A stretch of DNA of 64,000 nucleotides from Enterococcus faecium (GTDB lineage: Bacteria > Bacillota > Bacilli > Lactobacillales > Enterococcaceae), in contig NZ_CP118955.1 of NCBI RefSeq assembly GCF_029023785.1, positions 2,181,001 through 2,245,000 on the forward strand. The letters are read 5' to 3'. The notes under the pieces were generated by a model. It did not search any database. It was given only the letters and a program-made list of their open reading frames with translations, and was not told where the DNA came from. Position 1 is the stretch's first letter. Each line of letters begins with the position of its first letter. The position numbers and the translations under genes were made by a program. Of the stretch, positions 18,101-26,802 are shown in pieces.

Positions 18101-18352
18101 TAGATTTTTCGACCGTAAATAAAGTTCCACAGCAACTGTATGCTTACAATATTTATGTTCCTCCCAATAGGGACATTGGCAGTAATCTATCTCTTTTGCT
18201 GTACCATCCAAATCAACCATATACAATTCACTGCCCAAGACTTCTGCATGCCACACGTTTTCTTCTTGGTCAGGGACAACCGATAACACTCGGCCTTCTT
18301 GCAAGTATTGACGTCCACGTGCAATGACTTTTTCTGGAATACTCCATTTCAT
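15158..18352 (-). CDS. SNF2-family helicase with SWIM zinc finger
   Basis: A 1064-residue protein. A SWIM zinc-binding motif near the N-terminus (CQCPYWEEHKYCKH, residues about 55-68) is followed by a long helicase-associated middle region. The SNF2 motor fills the C-terminal 450 residues: Walker A DEMGLGKT, DEAQ box, SGTPIENN, and the second lobe with RAHRIGQ. Such proteins translocate on double-stranded DNA; the bacterial role is poorly defined. The ATG at 18352 has GGGAG ten bases upstream; a TTG three codons earlier is too close to it. It is the last gene of the sbcD-sbcC operon, 18 bp after sbcC, which suggests a role in DNA repair or processing. Confidence 0.9.
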   Translation of the reverse strand: MKWSIPEKVIARGRQYLQEGRVLSVVPDQEENVWHAEVLGSELYMVDLDGTAKEIDYCQCPYWEEHKYCKHTVAVELYLRSKNLSRIMKKDQPMLEPVKATSEGEIIAKGFSRLKTQNNPQAVQPLIIEYQVETIETNQYHPELSILALYLRIGSLASPKKTYIVKNIYDFLQAYTEKETYTVNKQYQFRLDKRAFQKEDQKILTHLAGSAQTHQLLGTNGLQVKGKLDKRYLLLPVEQARFLLEQMNQTTRLHLQINEQNDQGIQFSDQNKPLSFKVEKFGEDYLLQALNDFDFFFMHYQWGVIQGTFYSLTKYQQTVYQTWKQLIRRLEKPEVVFKKKELPSLFKEIIPLLSEIGDVAIAPAVEEEVADIPVEFIFFFRKAKGKIQARVDFVYGEVIYSTDPKHEVSTEQAFQVLRDTVEEKRVLDLFRMYRYQKNETGYERPLPSGEELYAFFRTELSVFRQFGEVRLGRKLRELYLDAHKHQPKIEVTETGSWLDIRFDVTGIEEQEIDHVLQSLLRNDAFYTLENGQVLSFDSEEFQQTSQVLQQLRESIRTEEGTIHVPKNQGLIIQNQLEKSNATFSESFQTMVQDLIHPERYQAQLPKGLNATMRDYQKQGFRWLKMLGHYQFGGILADEMGLGKTLQTIAFLLSEKEERKSFSALIVAPASLIYNWQAEVRKFAPSLSIQVINGNKKEREELLAKDTDIRVTSYASLRQDLANYQSQKIDYLILDEAQMVKNSSTKTAQALRELAVPQRFALSGTPIENNLEELWSLFATIMPGFFPTKTKFRELAAEEIAQMIRPFILRRDKQTVLKDLPEKTEMNLYSALTEEQKTVYLAYLRQMREEITSMDSEAFKKNRIGILAGLTRLRQICCDPRLFIEDYQGGSGKLEQVKDLLVAAKENKRRVLLFSQFTGMLTILQEELAELGISTFYLRGSTKPQDRLSMVDAFNAGEKDVFLISLKAGGTGLNLTGADTVILYDLWWNPAIEEQAAGRAHRIGQKNVVEVWRMISEGTIEERMDSLQQEKRELFQKVIQGNEEQLTKLTEEDIRMILSVGEIEE

Positions 18353-18370
18353 AGTTACCAATCTCCCTTT

Positions 18371-21300
18371 TTATCCAAGTTGATAGCGTATTTTGCTTTG
18401 TCCGCTACCTTCTGTATCAATTCTTATTTGTTGTAATACTCGTTCTTTCAATTCTCTTACATGACTAATGATGCCGATCATTCTTCCTTCACTTTCGATC
18501 GTTTCTAAAGCTTCCATTGCCATTTCCAAAGCTTCTTCATCTAATGACCCAAATCCTTCATCAATAAACAATGCATCGATTGCTACACCACCAGCTTGTG
18601 TCTGGATCACATCGGCAAGAGCTAATGCTAAAGAAAGTGCTGCAATAAAACTCTCACCGCCAGACAGGGTATGCGCACTTCGAGACATACCTGCCTGATC
18701 ATCATAGATATTGATTTCTAATCCGGTTTTCCCTCGATAACTGCCAATGGTATCCGCTAGCTCAAATTGATAACGATTTTTCGTTAAACGTTGGAGATGA
18801 TCATTTGCTACTTGTAACACTTCTTGAAGATAAACCTGAAGCACATACCGTTCCAAACTAGTCTTCTTAGGATTTTCTCCGTTGAATGTTTGCGAAAGCT
18901 GCTGTAATTGCGTAAGCTCATCTAATTTCGTCTGGCTTGTGTGATAAATCGAAAGACATTCATCGTAGATTTTTTGATTACTAATTTTTTGTTCTTGTAA
19001 ACCGTATATCTTTTCTTGCTTTATTTCGATCATACGTCTTATTTCTTCTAACTGTTGGCTGATCTCTTCTGTATCTGGGAATGTCTCAGTTAGCTGGATA
19101 TTTTCTAATTGACGCAGCCGGTCAGCTGTCACTAATTGCTCTTCATGATAAGAAGTAACTGTACGTTGGTTTTCTTTATATTGTGCTTGCTGTTGTGCAA
19201 ATGCACAGATTTCTTCAATTGTTGAAAAATACGACTGGCTTTCTAACTTTTTAGCTATTCTTTCTTGTTCCTTTTCTATTTTTTCATCTATTTTTTCTAT
19301 TTGTTCATGTTGAAGATCAAGCTGTGTCCGAAGCGTATGAAGATCTTGCAACAATTGCACTCCTGCTTTCTGCTCAACAGCTAGTTGATTCGAGTCTTCT
19401 TCTAACTGTTTTTCAAGTCGTCGTATCTCCTCTTCTAAACAGTTACTATCCGTATCTTGCAATTGTTGTTCTAAACTTTTGATTTCTCCTTGCAGTTGCT
19501 GGAGCTGATTATTTTTTTCTGTCTGCTGCTGTTTGTAGACAGCTAATTGTTGTTCGAGCTTTTCTGCTTGTTGTCTTATTTCTTCCAGCTCTATTCTTGC
19601 ATTGGCCATCTTGCTTTTTCGTCTATCTAAAGATTGTTCGATTACTACAAGAGTTGTTTTTGTTTTTTGTTCTGTTATCTCAGGAAATGCCTTTTTCAAA
19701 GCCTGTTGCAAGTGTTCTTCTTGTTCAGCCAATTGTATATTCGTTGCCATGATTTTTTGTTCTAAATCTGATAATTGTTGTTGAAGATTATTTTCATGTG
19801 CTTCACTTTTGGCAATGATTTGCTGAGTTCTTTCTACAGCAGACTCAGCTTCTGCCAGTTGTTGTTCTACTTTTAAGATATCTTCCTTATTTGGCTGTTC
19901 GTGTTTTAATTGTTGTATGGGGTGTTCCGTTGATCCACAAACAAGACATGGCTCCCCTGGACGCAAAAAAAGCTGAAGACGAGCAATTTGCTGCTTTGCC
20001 CATTGGCTTTTCAGCTGTTCTGCTTGTTCTGTCTGTTCTTTCAATAGCTGACTATTTTTTGTTATTTCTTCAGTTGCTTTTTTGAGTTCTTCTCTTATCT
20101 GTGCGAGCGACCCAGTGTCTTTTGCTTTTTGTTTTTCTATTTCTTGCTGCTTTTCATCTAGATATTTTAACTGTCCAAAAGCAAGACGATCTTCTTGCAG
20201 TTTTTCCTGATCCAGTAAATTTTCTTGAAGAATTCGAGTTCTTTCCTGATAGATAGCGAGATTTTGATACAGCTTCTCGGCATTCAATTCTTCTTTATCC
20301 AATGAAATTGTTAATTGTTCTGCGTCTTGTTTTTTACTACGTAAGGATTCGACAATTGGCACCATCATCTGTTTGTTTTGCAGTTTTTGAGCAGCTTCTT
20401 TGATTTTTGTTTGTCGGCGTACGCGGTTTGCTTCATTTTTTTGCCACTCTTCATAATTCTGCGTAGTCATCGCTAGTTTCTTTGTTTGCTCACTACTTTT
20501 TTGTGACAGTTCTATTTTTTCAACTTTTATTTCTTGTAGGCGCTGGATTGGTTCGACTAATCGTTGCGTAAATTCATAATACCCAATCCATCGTTTCTTT
20601 TCCTCTATTTCGTCTTTTTGAGCAGCTAATTCCTTTTGCTTGTTTATTAATATCGTTTTTTCTTCATAACTTTTTTTCAAGCTTTCAAAACGATAGTAGG
20701 AATTTTCTAGTTGCTTTTGTTTTTCCTGAAGTTCCGTTAGAGCTTCTTTTTCTTCCGTGATTTGTTTTTCGAGTATTGCCTGATGGTTTGTCCATTGGGC
20801 TAAAACGGCTTCAAACCCTGCTGCTGGTTCCTCTTCTTTGACTAAAACAAACCTTTTTTGCAGAAGATGCAGCTCTTGCTCTAAATGATCCAATTTTTGT
20901 TGCTGTTGTTTTGCTTTTTCTTTTAATCGCTCATTGAACTGTTGGAAAAATTGAGTACCGAATAAATGACGTAAAACAGTCTCTTTATCACTGCTTGATG
21001 AAACCAAAAAATTACGGAATTCTCCTTGGGGTAGTAAAACGATTTGAGAAAACTGTTTCGCATCGAGATTCATCAGTTCTCTGATCAACTGATCTGCTTC
21101 TGTACGTTTTGTGATTTGTTTTATTTCTTTTCCTTTCCCATCAAAAATGGTCAACGTTACTTTGGCTGCCTGTTTTTTTGTTCCGTTTCCTTTTCGTTTT
21201 GCTAAAACTTGTTCTGGTTTTCGTTCGATTTCATAGCTCATCTGCTGATGTTCAAAAGAAAAAGTCACGCTTGTTTCTTCGTCTGGTGTAGCAAACAAAG

Positions 21301-21499
21301 AACGCATCTCTTTTCCAGAGCGAAGTCTTCCGGAAGTTTCACCAAAAAGTGCGAAGGTGATCCCATCAAAAATCGTCGTTTTGCCAGCTCCTGTCTTCCC
21401 GCTGATCAAAAAAAGCGGTGCTTCTGTCAAACGTGAAAAATCTACGGTCTCATTGATAAAAGGACCAAAATTTTTAAGTTGTAATTTTTTCGGTTTCAT
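18371..21499 (-). CDS. sbcC: Exonuclease SbcCD subunit SbcC
   Basis: A 1042-residue SMC-like ATPase. Walker A (GKTGAGKTT) is at about residues 34-42. Very long coiled coils flank a central zinc hook, CLVCGSTEHP, near residue 518. The C-terminal part has the ABC signature LSGGES and Walker B LFIDEGFGSLD. With SbcD it forms the Mre11-Rad50 type nuclease that trims hairpins and protein-blocked DNA ends. The start lies six bases after the sbcD stop, so the two are coupled. Coiled-coil glutamine-rich repeats are prominent but in range for the family. Confidence 0.95.
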   Translation of the reverse strand: MKPKKLQLKNFGPFINETVDFSRLTEAPLFLISGKTGAGKTTIFDGITFALFGETSGRLRSGKEMRSLFATPDEETSVTFSFEHQQMSYEIERKPEQVLAKRKGNGTKKQAAKVTLTIFDGKGKEIKQITKRTEADQLIRELMNLDAKQFSQIVLLPQGEFRNFLVSSSSDKETVLRHLFGTQFFQQFNERLKEKAKQQQQKLDHLEQELHLLQKRFVLVKEEEPAAGFEAVLAQWTNHQAILEKQITEEKEALTELQEKQKQLENSYYRFESLKKSYEEKTILINKQKELAAQKDEIEEKKRWIGYYEFTQRLVEPIQRLQEIKVEKIELSQKSSEQTKKLAMTTQNYEEWQKNEANRVRRQTKIKEAAQKLQNKQMMVPIVESLRSKKQDAEQLTISLDKEELNAEKLYQNLAIYQERTRILQENLLDQEKLQEDRLAFGQLKYLDEKQQEIEKQKAKDTGSLAQIREELKKATEEITKNSQLLKEQTEQAEQLKSQWAKQQIARLQLFLRPGEPCLVCGSTEHPIQQLKHEQPNKEDILKVEQQLAEAESAVERTQQIIAKSEAHENNLQQQLSDLEQKIMATNIQLAEQEEHLQQALKKAFPEITEQKTKTTLVVIEQSLDRRKSKMANARIELEEIRQQAEKLEQQLAVYKQQQTEKNNQLQQLQGEIKSLEQQLQDTDSNCLEEEIRRLEKQLEEDSNQLAVEQKAGVQLLQDLHTLRTQLDLQHEQIEKIDEKIEKEQERIAKKLESQSYFSTIEEICAFAQQQAQYKENQRTVTSYHEEQLVTADRLRQLENIQLTETFPDTEEISQQLEEIRRMIEIKQEKIYGLQEQKISNQKIYDECLSIYHTSQTKLDELTQLQQLSQTFNGENPKKTSLERYVLQVYLQEVLQVANDHLQRLTKNRYQFELADTIGSYRGKTGLEINIYDDQAGMSRSAHTLSGGESFIAALSLALALADVIQTQAGGVAIDALFIDEGFGSLDEEALEMAMEALETIESEGRMIGIISHVRELKERVLQQIRIDTEGSGQSKIRYQLG

Positions 21500-21505
21500 T
21501 CTTGA

Positions 21506-22627
21506 TCATTCCATTTCCATGATTTCTTGCAACGTTTCTCCGAGCCATTTTTCTTGGTTTGCAGTTAGCTGCTCTTCCGTCATTTCACTAAAAAATGCTT
21601 CTGCTAATTTTTGAGGATCTTTCATTTCTAGTACTTTTCGTTTGCGCTTTGTTTGTTCTGCTCGACCGTTTGCCCGTTCAATCCCCAAAATACGAGGATA
21701 TATTTGCCGAAGCTGGTTCATCATATTCGGGATGATCGTTCTATCAGTGAGATAGATATAGATGTAATTCTCCCGATTGACGGACTGATAAAAGGCAGGA
21801 TCCAGCAATTCTTTGAAACTCGCTGTTATTTCTTCAATATCATGCAGGGGTTCGATCTCCCTAAAATTCAACTCCAGGCCTGTTGTCAGGTCAACGATCC
21901 ATACGCCTTTTTTTTGGTTGATCTCAGATAAAGAGAATTTCAATGGGGAACCGCTATAGCGAGCATTATCCTGTCTCAAAGCAGCTTGATTATGCAAATG
22001 TCCTAGTGCTACATAATCAAACGGTGTAAGTAGTTCACCAGGGATCGAATCCAACCCGCCTACTTCGATTTTCGTTTCCGAATCAGATTTTACACTTCCC
22101 ATTACAAAAAAATGGCTAATCAATACTTGTTTTTTTTCTGAATCAAATAGCTCCTGCATTTTATCTATCACCTTGGCTACCGCTTGCTTGATCGTTCGGA
22201 TATTGTCATCTTCAAAATATAATCTCGCTGCAATTGGTTCAAAGTAAGGAAGAAAGAAAAATTGTACGTTTTTAAACTCGACTGGTTCAAATGCTTCTGC
22301 TAGCTGTGTTCGCAAAAAATAGTTCGAATAACTGAACCATGGCGTACCCGCTGAAAGTCTCGTACTGCTATCGTGATTTCCTGATATAGCAAAAATCGGG
22401 ATCTTTTCCTTTAAATTCCAATCGACCATCAATTCATTGTATAATTCTACGGCATCAACAGCTGGGACACTCCTATCATATAAGTCTCCGGCAATCACGA
22501 TTGCCTCTACTTTTTCTTCTTTCGCGATATCTAGTATAGAAGATAGTACATGACGCTGGTCTTCAATCAAGTCATAACCTTGTAGTTTTTTTCCGATATG
22601 CCAATCGGCTGTATGTAAAAAACGCAT
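21506..22627 (-). CDS. sbcD: Exonuclease SbcCD subunit SbcD
   Basis: A 373-residue calcineurin-like metallophosphoesterase starting MRFLHTADWHIGKKLQG. The metal-binding motifs DWHIG, GDLYDRS, SGNHDSS and GHLHNQ appear in the order expected for Mre11/SbcD. It supplies the nuclease active site of SbcCD, using manganese. It is the first gene of the sbcD-sbcC-SNF2 operon. Confidence 0.95.
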   Translation of the reverse strand: MRFLHTADWHIGKKLQGYDLIEDQRHVLSSILDIAKEEKVEAIVIAGDLYDRSVPAVDAVELYNELMVDWNLKEKIPIFAISGNHDSSTRLSAGTPWFSYSNYFLRTQLAEAFEPVEFKNVQFFFLPYFEPIAARLYFEDDNIRTIKQAVAKVIDKMQELFDSEKKQVLISHFFVMGSVKSDSETKIEVGGLDSIPGELLTPFDYVALGHLHNQAALRQDNARYSGSPLKFSLSEINQKKGVWIVDLTTGLELNFREIEPLHDIEEITASFKELLDPAFYQSVNRENYIYIYLTDRTIIPNMMNQLRQIYPRILGIERANGRAEQTKRKRKVLEMKDPQKLAEAFFSEMTEEQLTANQEKWLGETLQEIMEME

Positions 22628-22715
22628 TCAATCACCTCAAAAAATGTCCTTCTAATTATTATAACACTTTGATCCATTACATGACACCTGTCTTCTATTT
22701 TACATATTGGAACGC

Positions 22716-22746
22716 AAAAAGAGGGCAGACTTGACGTCTCTCCCTC
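22716..22746 (-). terminator. Terminator of plsC
   Basis: The hairpin GAGGG / CCCTC with an inner AGAC / GTCT pairing is followed on the minus strand by five U residues. Confidence 0.7.
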
Positions 22747-22818
22747 GTTTTCATTGAAAAAGTCTGAACTGAACAGGACAGTAGATTCAAAAGACCGCCC
22801 ACGCATAAACTTATCATT

Positions 22819-23442
22819 TTATTTTTTTTTGACTTCATATTTGAAATCAGGGTTCACTTCTTTGTCCAATTTGTCAAAAGCTGCTTGTGTTCGTCGTTCG
22901 ATCTCCGCCATACCTTCTTTATCCGTTTTCTTGATATCTGATAAGTCGATTGGTTCGCCGAAACGCACTGTCACTCTCTGACGCTTGAACAGATCCCCAA
23001 GTGTCAACGGACCTTGATATACAGCTGGCACGATTTTCGCTTTAGACATTCTGGAAATCAATGCCATTCCGCCTTTAAGTTCTGTAGCATGTCTTGTCCC
23101 ACTGGGAAACATGATCAAACTCAAATTTGTCGATTTCAAAATCTTTACAGGTGTTTTAATGACGCTTGGTCCTGGATTTTCTCTTTTAACTGGAAAAGCA
23201 TTGGATCGAGTTAATATAAATCGCAGAACTGGATTTTTGAACAGTTCTTCTTTTGCCATAAAGCTGAATTCCTTGGGTGCTGCAGCTACCGCCAGATATA
23301 ATGGGTCCCACCAAGTACGATGGGGAGCAACTAGTATGTAATTCTCATCTTGCGGTAAAACTTCTTTATTCTCATAGCGGGCATTTCCATTAACTAAGGC
23401 TAATAGTACTCGAACTACCCCGCGCATAAATCGATAAAACAT
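22819..23442 (-). CDS. plsC: 1-acyl-sn-glycerol-3-phosphate acyltransferase
   Basis: A 207-residue PlsC-family acyltransferase. The catalytic HX4D motif is HRTWWD at residues 41-46, and the second motif FPSGTR is near residue 110. The hydrophobic N-terminus suggests membrane association. It adds the second acyl chain to lysophosphatidic acid in phospholipid synthesis. The ATG at 23442 follows GGAAAGGAAGAG; the frame extends 38 codons further without a better site. Upstream, the divergent trmN gene begins within about 130 bp. Confidence 0.87.
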   Translation of the reverse strand: MFYRFMRGVVRVLLALVNGNARYENKEVLPQDENYILVAPHRTWWDPLYLAVAAAPKEFSFMAKEELFKNPVLRFILTRSNAFPVKRENPGPSVIKTPVKILKSTNLSLIMFPSGTRHATELKGGMALISRMSKAKIVPAVYQGPLTLGDLFKRQRVTVRFGEPIDLSDIKKTDKEGMAEIERRTQAAFDKLDKEVNPDFKYEVKKK

Positions 23443-23506
23443 AGTCTCTTCCTTTCCCTTCTTATGGTCATAGTATGCATAAAAAATAGAGGTTTGACAA
23501 GCCACC

Positions 23507-23535
23507 TTGGTTCTTTTTAATAAAAATAGTATAAT
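23507..23535 (+). promoter_or_regulatory. Promoter of trmN
   Basis: TTGGTT (23507-23512) and a perfect TATAAT (23530-23535) are spaced by 17 bp, 35 bp before the trmN start codon. Confidence 0.7.
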
Positions 23536-23570
23536 ACAGACGACTATTTTTTTCATTTTGGAGGGAATCC

Positions 23571-24305
23571 ATGCTTCACGAAGACGAACGAATCGACCAA
23601 TTATACGCAGAAGATATCAAGATTATCCAAAGTTCCAAAGTGTTTTCTTTTTCTTTAGATGCTGTGCTGCTTGCTCACTTTTCCCGTGTACCTAAAAAAG
23701 GGAAGATTGTTGACCTTTGTGCAGGAAATGGCGCAGTTGGACTTTTTTTAAGTAAACGAACCCAGGCGGCTATCGACGCTATCGAACTTCAACCTCGTCT
23801 AGCAGACATGGCAAGACGTAGTATCGCGCTTAACCATTTAAATGAACAAATGACTGTCCACACCATCGATCTGAAAGACAGCTTATCTGTCGTTCGACAT
23901 AATTCTTGTGACTTAGTCGTCTGTAATCCACCTTATTTCAAAGGGCTGCCAACAAATAAAACGAACCCTAATAAACACCTGGCAATCGCCCGTCATGAGA
24001 TTCATACGACGTTAGAAGAAGTGATCGATATTTCAAGTAAGCTACTAAAAACAAATGGACGCTTTACTATGGTCCATCGTCCTGATCGGTTCTTAGAAAT
24101 CATTCAGGTCATGGAAGACTATCGAATTGCACCTAAAAGGATCCAATTTGTTTACCCAAAACCTGGAAAAGAGGCAAATATTTTGTTAGTTGAAGGAATC
24201 AAAGAAGGCAAATTAGACGGATTCAAAGTCGCTCCACCATTGATCACTTACAATATGGATGGAGAATACACTGCAGAGATTCGTGAGATGCTCTATGGCA
24301 AATGA
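23571..24305 (+). CDS. tRNA1(Val) (adenine(37)-N6)-methyltransferase family protein
   Basis: A 244-residue class I methyltransferase. The S-adenosylmethionine motif VDLCAGNGAVGLFL is at about residues 47-60. The catalytic NPPY tetrad, typical of N6-adenine and N5-glutamine methyltransferases, is at residues 119-122. The protein is of the TrmN6/YabB group, which methylates adenine next to the anticodon of a valine tRNA in E. coli; the exact tRNA here is inferred. A strong promoter precedes it. Its 3' end overlaps the GIY-YIG gene by 11 bp, the usual yabB-yazA pairing of Firmicutes. Confidence 0.88.
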   Translation: MLHEDERIDQLYAEDIKIIQSSKVFSFSLDAVLLAHFSRVPKKGKIVDLCAGNGAVGLFLSKRTQAAIDAIELQPRLADMARRSIALNHLNEQMTVHTIDLKDSLSVVRHNSCDLVVCNPPYFKGLPTNKTNPNKHLAIARHEIHTTLEEVIDISSKLLKTNGRFTMVHRPDRFLEIIQVMEDYRIAPKRIQFVYPKPGKEANILLVEGIKEGKLDGFKVAPPLITYNMDGEYTAEIREMLYGK

Positions 24306-24579
24306 ACATTATTTTTACGTATTATTCTGTAAAGATCAGACATTTTATGGTGGATATACAACCGATCTTTCTAGACGATTAGAGGAACATAACAATGGTA
24401 CTGGTGCTAAATATACTCGTCTTCAAAAAAGAAGACCTGTTAAGATGATCCATGCAGAAGTATTTTCTTCAAGAAGCGAAGCAACAAAAGCAGAAGCTGC
24501 ATTCAAAAAACTCACCCGAAAACAAAAAGAACGTTATTTACAGACACACTCAACCGTTTTGCTTCCTGAATCTATATGA
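24295..24579 (+). CDS. GIY-YIG nuclease family protein (YazA/UPF0213)
   Basis: A 94-residue single-domain GIY-YIG protein. The motif pair is YVLFCKDQTFYGGYT, followed by LSRRLEEHNNG with the conserved arginine and the acidic residue downstream. UPF0213 members of this size are probable nucleases of unknown role. The ATG at 24295 overlaps the end of the methyltransferase gene, so the two are translationally coupled. The longer frame to 24259 lies inside the upstream gene. Confidence 0.85.
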   Translation: MANEHYFYVLFCKDQTFYGGYTTDLSRRLEEHNNGTGAKYTRLQKRRPVKMIHAEVFSSRSEATKAEAAFKKLTRKQKERYLQTHSTVLLPESI

Positions 24580-24600
24580 ATGTTAAAAACACGGTAAATA

Positions 24601-24647
24601 TAAAAAAACTTCAGGCAAAAACAAATGTTTTTGCCTGAAGTTTTTTG
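24601..24647. terminator. Bidirectional terminator between the GIY-YIG gene and the oatA-like gene
   Basis: Long complementary arms (AAAACTTCAGGCAAAAAC and its complement) are flanked by A and T runs, ending both convergent genes. Confidence 0.88.
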
Positions 24648-24653
24648 TAGCTA

Positions 24654-26537
24654 TCATTCTGTCACGTTTGTCTCACTGCTGTTCGTACTTGAACTTCCTC
24701 CTAGCAAGGCTTCGCTGACTAAGTGAATGTAATGTGTCATCCCTTCAGGATTTGGATGGACTTGATCATCATAAAACCAGTCACTATGGTCATTACTGTA
24801 GCTGTACCAATCAATCAGCGTCATATTGTCGTATTTTTTCGTCATCTGTTCAAGCATCGCATTCACGTCATTTTGCCAGCGCTTCGTCGGTACTCGGACA
24901 TTGACCCAGTATACTTTTCGATCACCGATTGCATCCATCACACTATCAAACTGAGCTTCCGAGAATGAGCCATTCGTTCCTAGTCCAATCAGAACAGTGT
25001 CTTTCAACAAATCTTGTTCCTTTAATTTTTCAATGTACGGTACACTGGCATATAATTGTCGTCCGACATCTCCATCTACCACTACTTTTGGATAAAGTTC
25101 TTGTAGATCCGTTGCAGCATCCAACATAACTGAATCACCAAATGCCGTTAGTTCTAATTTTTGTGCCTTATTCCCTTGTGCCTTGGACAACTCGTACTTA
25201 TCAAGGATCGCTTGGTCAACCGAACTAGTGGTGTTTTCTGAATTGTTTCTGGTTTCTTCTGCTAATTTTTTACTTTCAGCGATTTTTGCCTGCAGTTGTT
25301 TTTGATCGGCTGTTACAGCGTTTTTCGGTGCCGTAACGAAACCAACGAGTGCAATTGCTACAAGTAATGTGCCTGGAACAACCCATGGTTTGCTCTTACT
25401 GATGATCGGTTTGCTGAACCATCCTTTCATCACTTGGAATGTACGACCATAATCAAAACGTGCTAGCGGACGCTCCACATATCGATAAGAAAGTTCACTG
25501 ATGATTAGAATCAATGTGATTTCCACTAAAGTATGCAACAAAACATGATCGGCAATATCAGTCACCTTTGCTTCATAAAAAATCATAACTGGAAACTGAT
25601 ACAGATAAATGCCATAGCTTCGTTTGCCAATCCAAGTAAATACTGGATTTGTCAGCCATCGATTCAAACTTGCTCCGGGGTGTGCTGTCACTGCAACTAG
25701 CACTACGCATAACAGACTCACTAGGAGCATTCCTCCGTAATAGATGAAATTGTAATGATCATCTAAAAAGAAGAAGCAAAGAATCAGTGCCAAAAGCGAG
25801 ATTCCTCCAGCGATATTCAGAATATTTTTCGCTTGTTTCGGGATGTTTTTCTTTAAACGCGTACTTGGCCAAACAAACGCAAGCGCACTTCCCAACCATA
25901 TAGAAAACAGACGAGTGTCGGTACCGTAATAAACACGGGTTGGATCGCCTCCTGGTGTATACAAGATCATCATCAAGATGGCGGAGAGGAAGGATGTACC
26001 TAACACAGTATAAAAGATCCATTTTCTTTTACGAACAAATACCATCAACAATACAAACAAGATCGGCCAAACCAAATAGTTTTGACCTTCTACTGCTAAA
26101 GACCAGATATGCGTAAACGGTGACTCATTAGCAAATCGATCGAAATAAGATAAACCGTTATTGATTTGCCACCAGTTGTTGACATACAGTAAGCTGCTGA
26201 CCACAACTCCTCGAAGATTGTTTAACAGCCCTCGCTGAAACAAAGTGATATAAGCCGAAGCTGTCACAAGCATAAAAACAAGTGCCGGATAGAGTCTCTT
26301 CATTCTTCTGACATAAAATTGCCAAATATTGATTTTTCCATTTTGTTCCCATTCCTGCCGCAGCAGATCCGTGATCAAATAACCAGATACGACGAAAAAA
26401 ATCGGAACGCCCAAATAGCCGCCTTTCATACTAGTTGGCAGAAGGTGATAGAAGATAACACCCACCACAGCTAATGAACGGAGCCCATCAAACCCAGTGA
26501 TGTAGCGGCTGTTTTTTAACCTTTTTTGTTTTTCCAT
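24654..26537 (-). CDS. oatA: Peptidoglycan O-acetyltransferase, OatA-like
   Basis: A 627-residue two-part protein. The N-terminal 380 residues form an acyltransferase-3 domain with about ten membrane segments, starting SRYITGFDGLRSLAVVGVI. After a linker rich in Glu, Lys and Asn, the C-terminal 200 residues form an extracytoplasmic SGNH esterase: nucleophile block FGDSVM, GLGTNG, and DDQVHPN with the catalytic Asp and His. Such proteins acetylate muramic acid in the wall, which gives lysozyme resistance in Staphylococcus and Enterococcus. The exact acceptor is inferred. It is a single-gene unit with a weak ribosome-binding site. Confidence 0.87.
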   Translation of the reverse strand: MEKQKRLKNSRYITGFDGLRSLAVVGVIFYHLLPTSMKGGYLGVPIFFVVSGYLITDLLRQEWEQNGKINIWQFYVRRMKRLYPALVFMLVTASAYITLFQRGLLNNLRGVVVSSLLYVNNWWQINNGLSYFDRFANESPFTHIWSLAVEGQNYLVWPILFVLLMVFVRKRKWIFYTVLGTSFLSAILMMILYTPGGDPTRVYYGTDTRLFSIWLGSALAFVWPSTRLKKNIPKQAKNILNIAGGISLLALILCFFFLDDHYNFIYYGGMLLVSLLCVVLVAVTAHPGASLNRWLTNPVFTWIGKRSYGIYLYQFPVMIFYEAKVTDIADHVLLHTLVEITLILIISELSYRYVERPLARFDYGRTFQVMKGWFSKPIISKSKPWVVPGTLLVAIALVGFVTAPKNAVTADQKQLQAKIAESKKLAEETRNNSENTTSSVDQAILDKYELSKAQGNKAQKLELTAFGDSVMLDAATDLQELYPKVVVDGDVGRQLYASVPYIEKLKEQDLLKDTVLIGLGTNGSFSEAQFDSVMDAIGDRKVYWVNVRVPTKRWQNDVNAMLEQMTKKYDNMTLIDWYSYSNDHSDWFYDDQVHPNPEGMTHYIHLVSEALLGGSSSTNSSETNVTE

Positions 26538-26695
26538 TCAATATTCCAACTTTTCATAAACTTTTTTCATTCGTAATATACGGGTATTAAGTGAAAATAG
26601 CAAGTAGAATCGTGTCCTTTCTCTACTATTTTTTTCTATCATCCCATAAATTTAAAAAAATAAACATGCTTTTTTTCAACTTTAAGAAAATTTCA

Positions 26696-26747
26696 AATAA
26701 AAAAGCAGTTTTTCTTTGCTGATTCTACTATGGTAGAAAAAAACTGC
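26696..26747 (-). terminator. Terminator of the yitT-family gene
   Basis: The arms GCAGTTTTT and AAAAACTGC (26705-26713 with 26739-26747) close a hairpin followed on the minus strand by a U-rich tract. Confidence 0.75.
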
Positions 26748-26802
26748 AGACAAACGAACGTCTGTCTACAGCAGTATTTCATGAATTTTTGTCAAACTCG
26801 AT

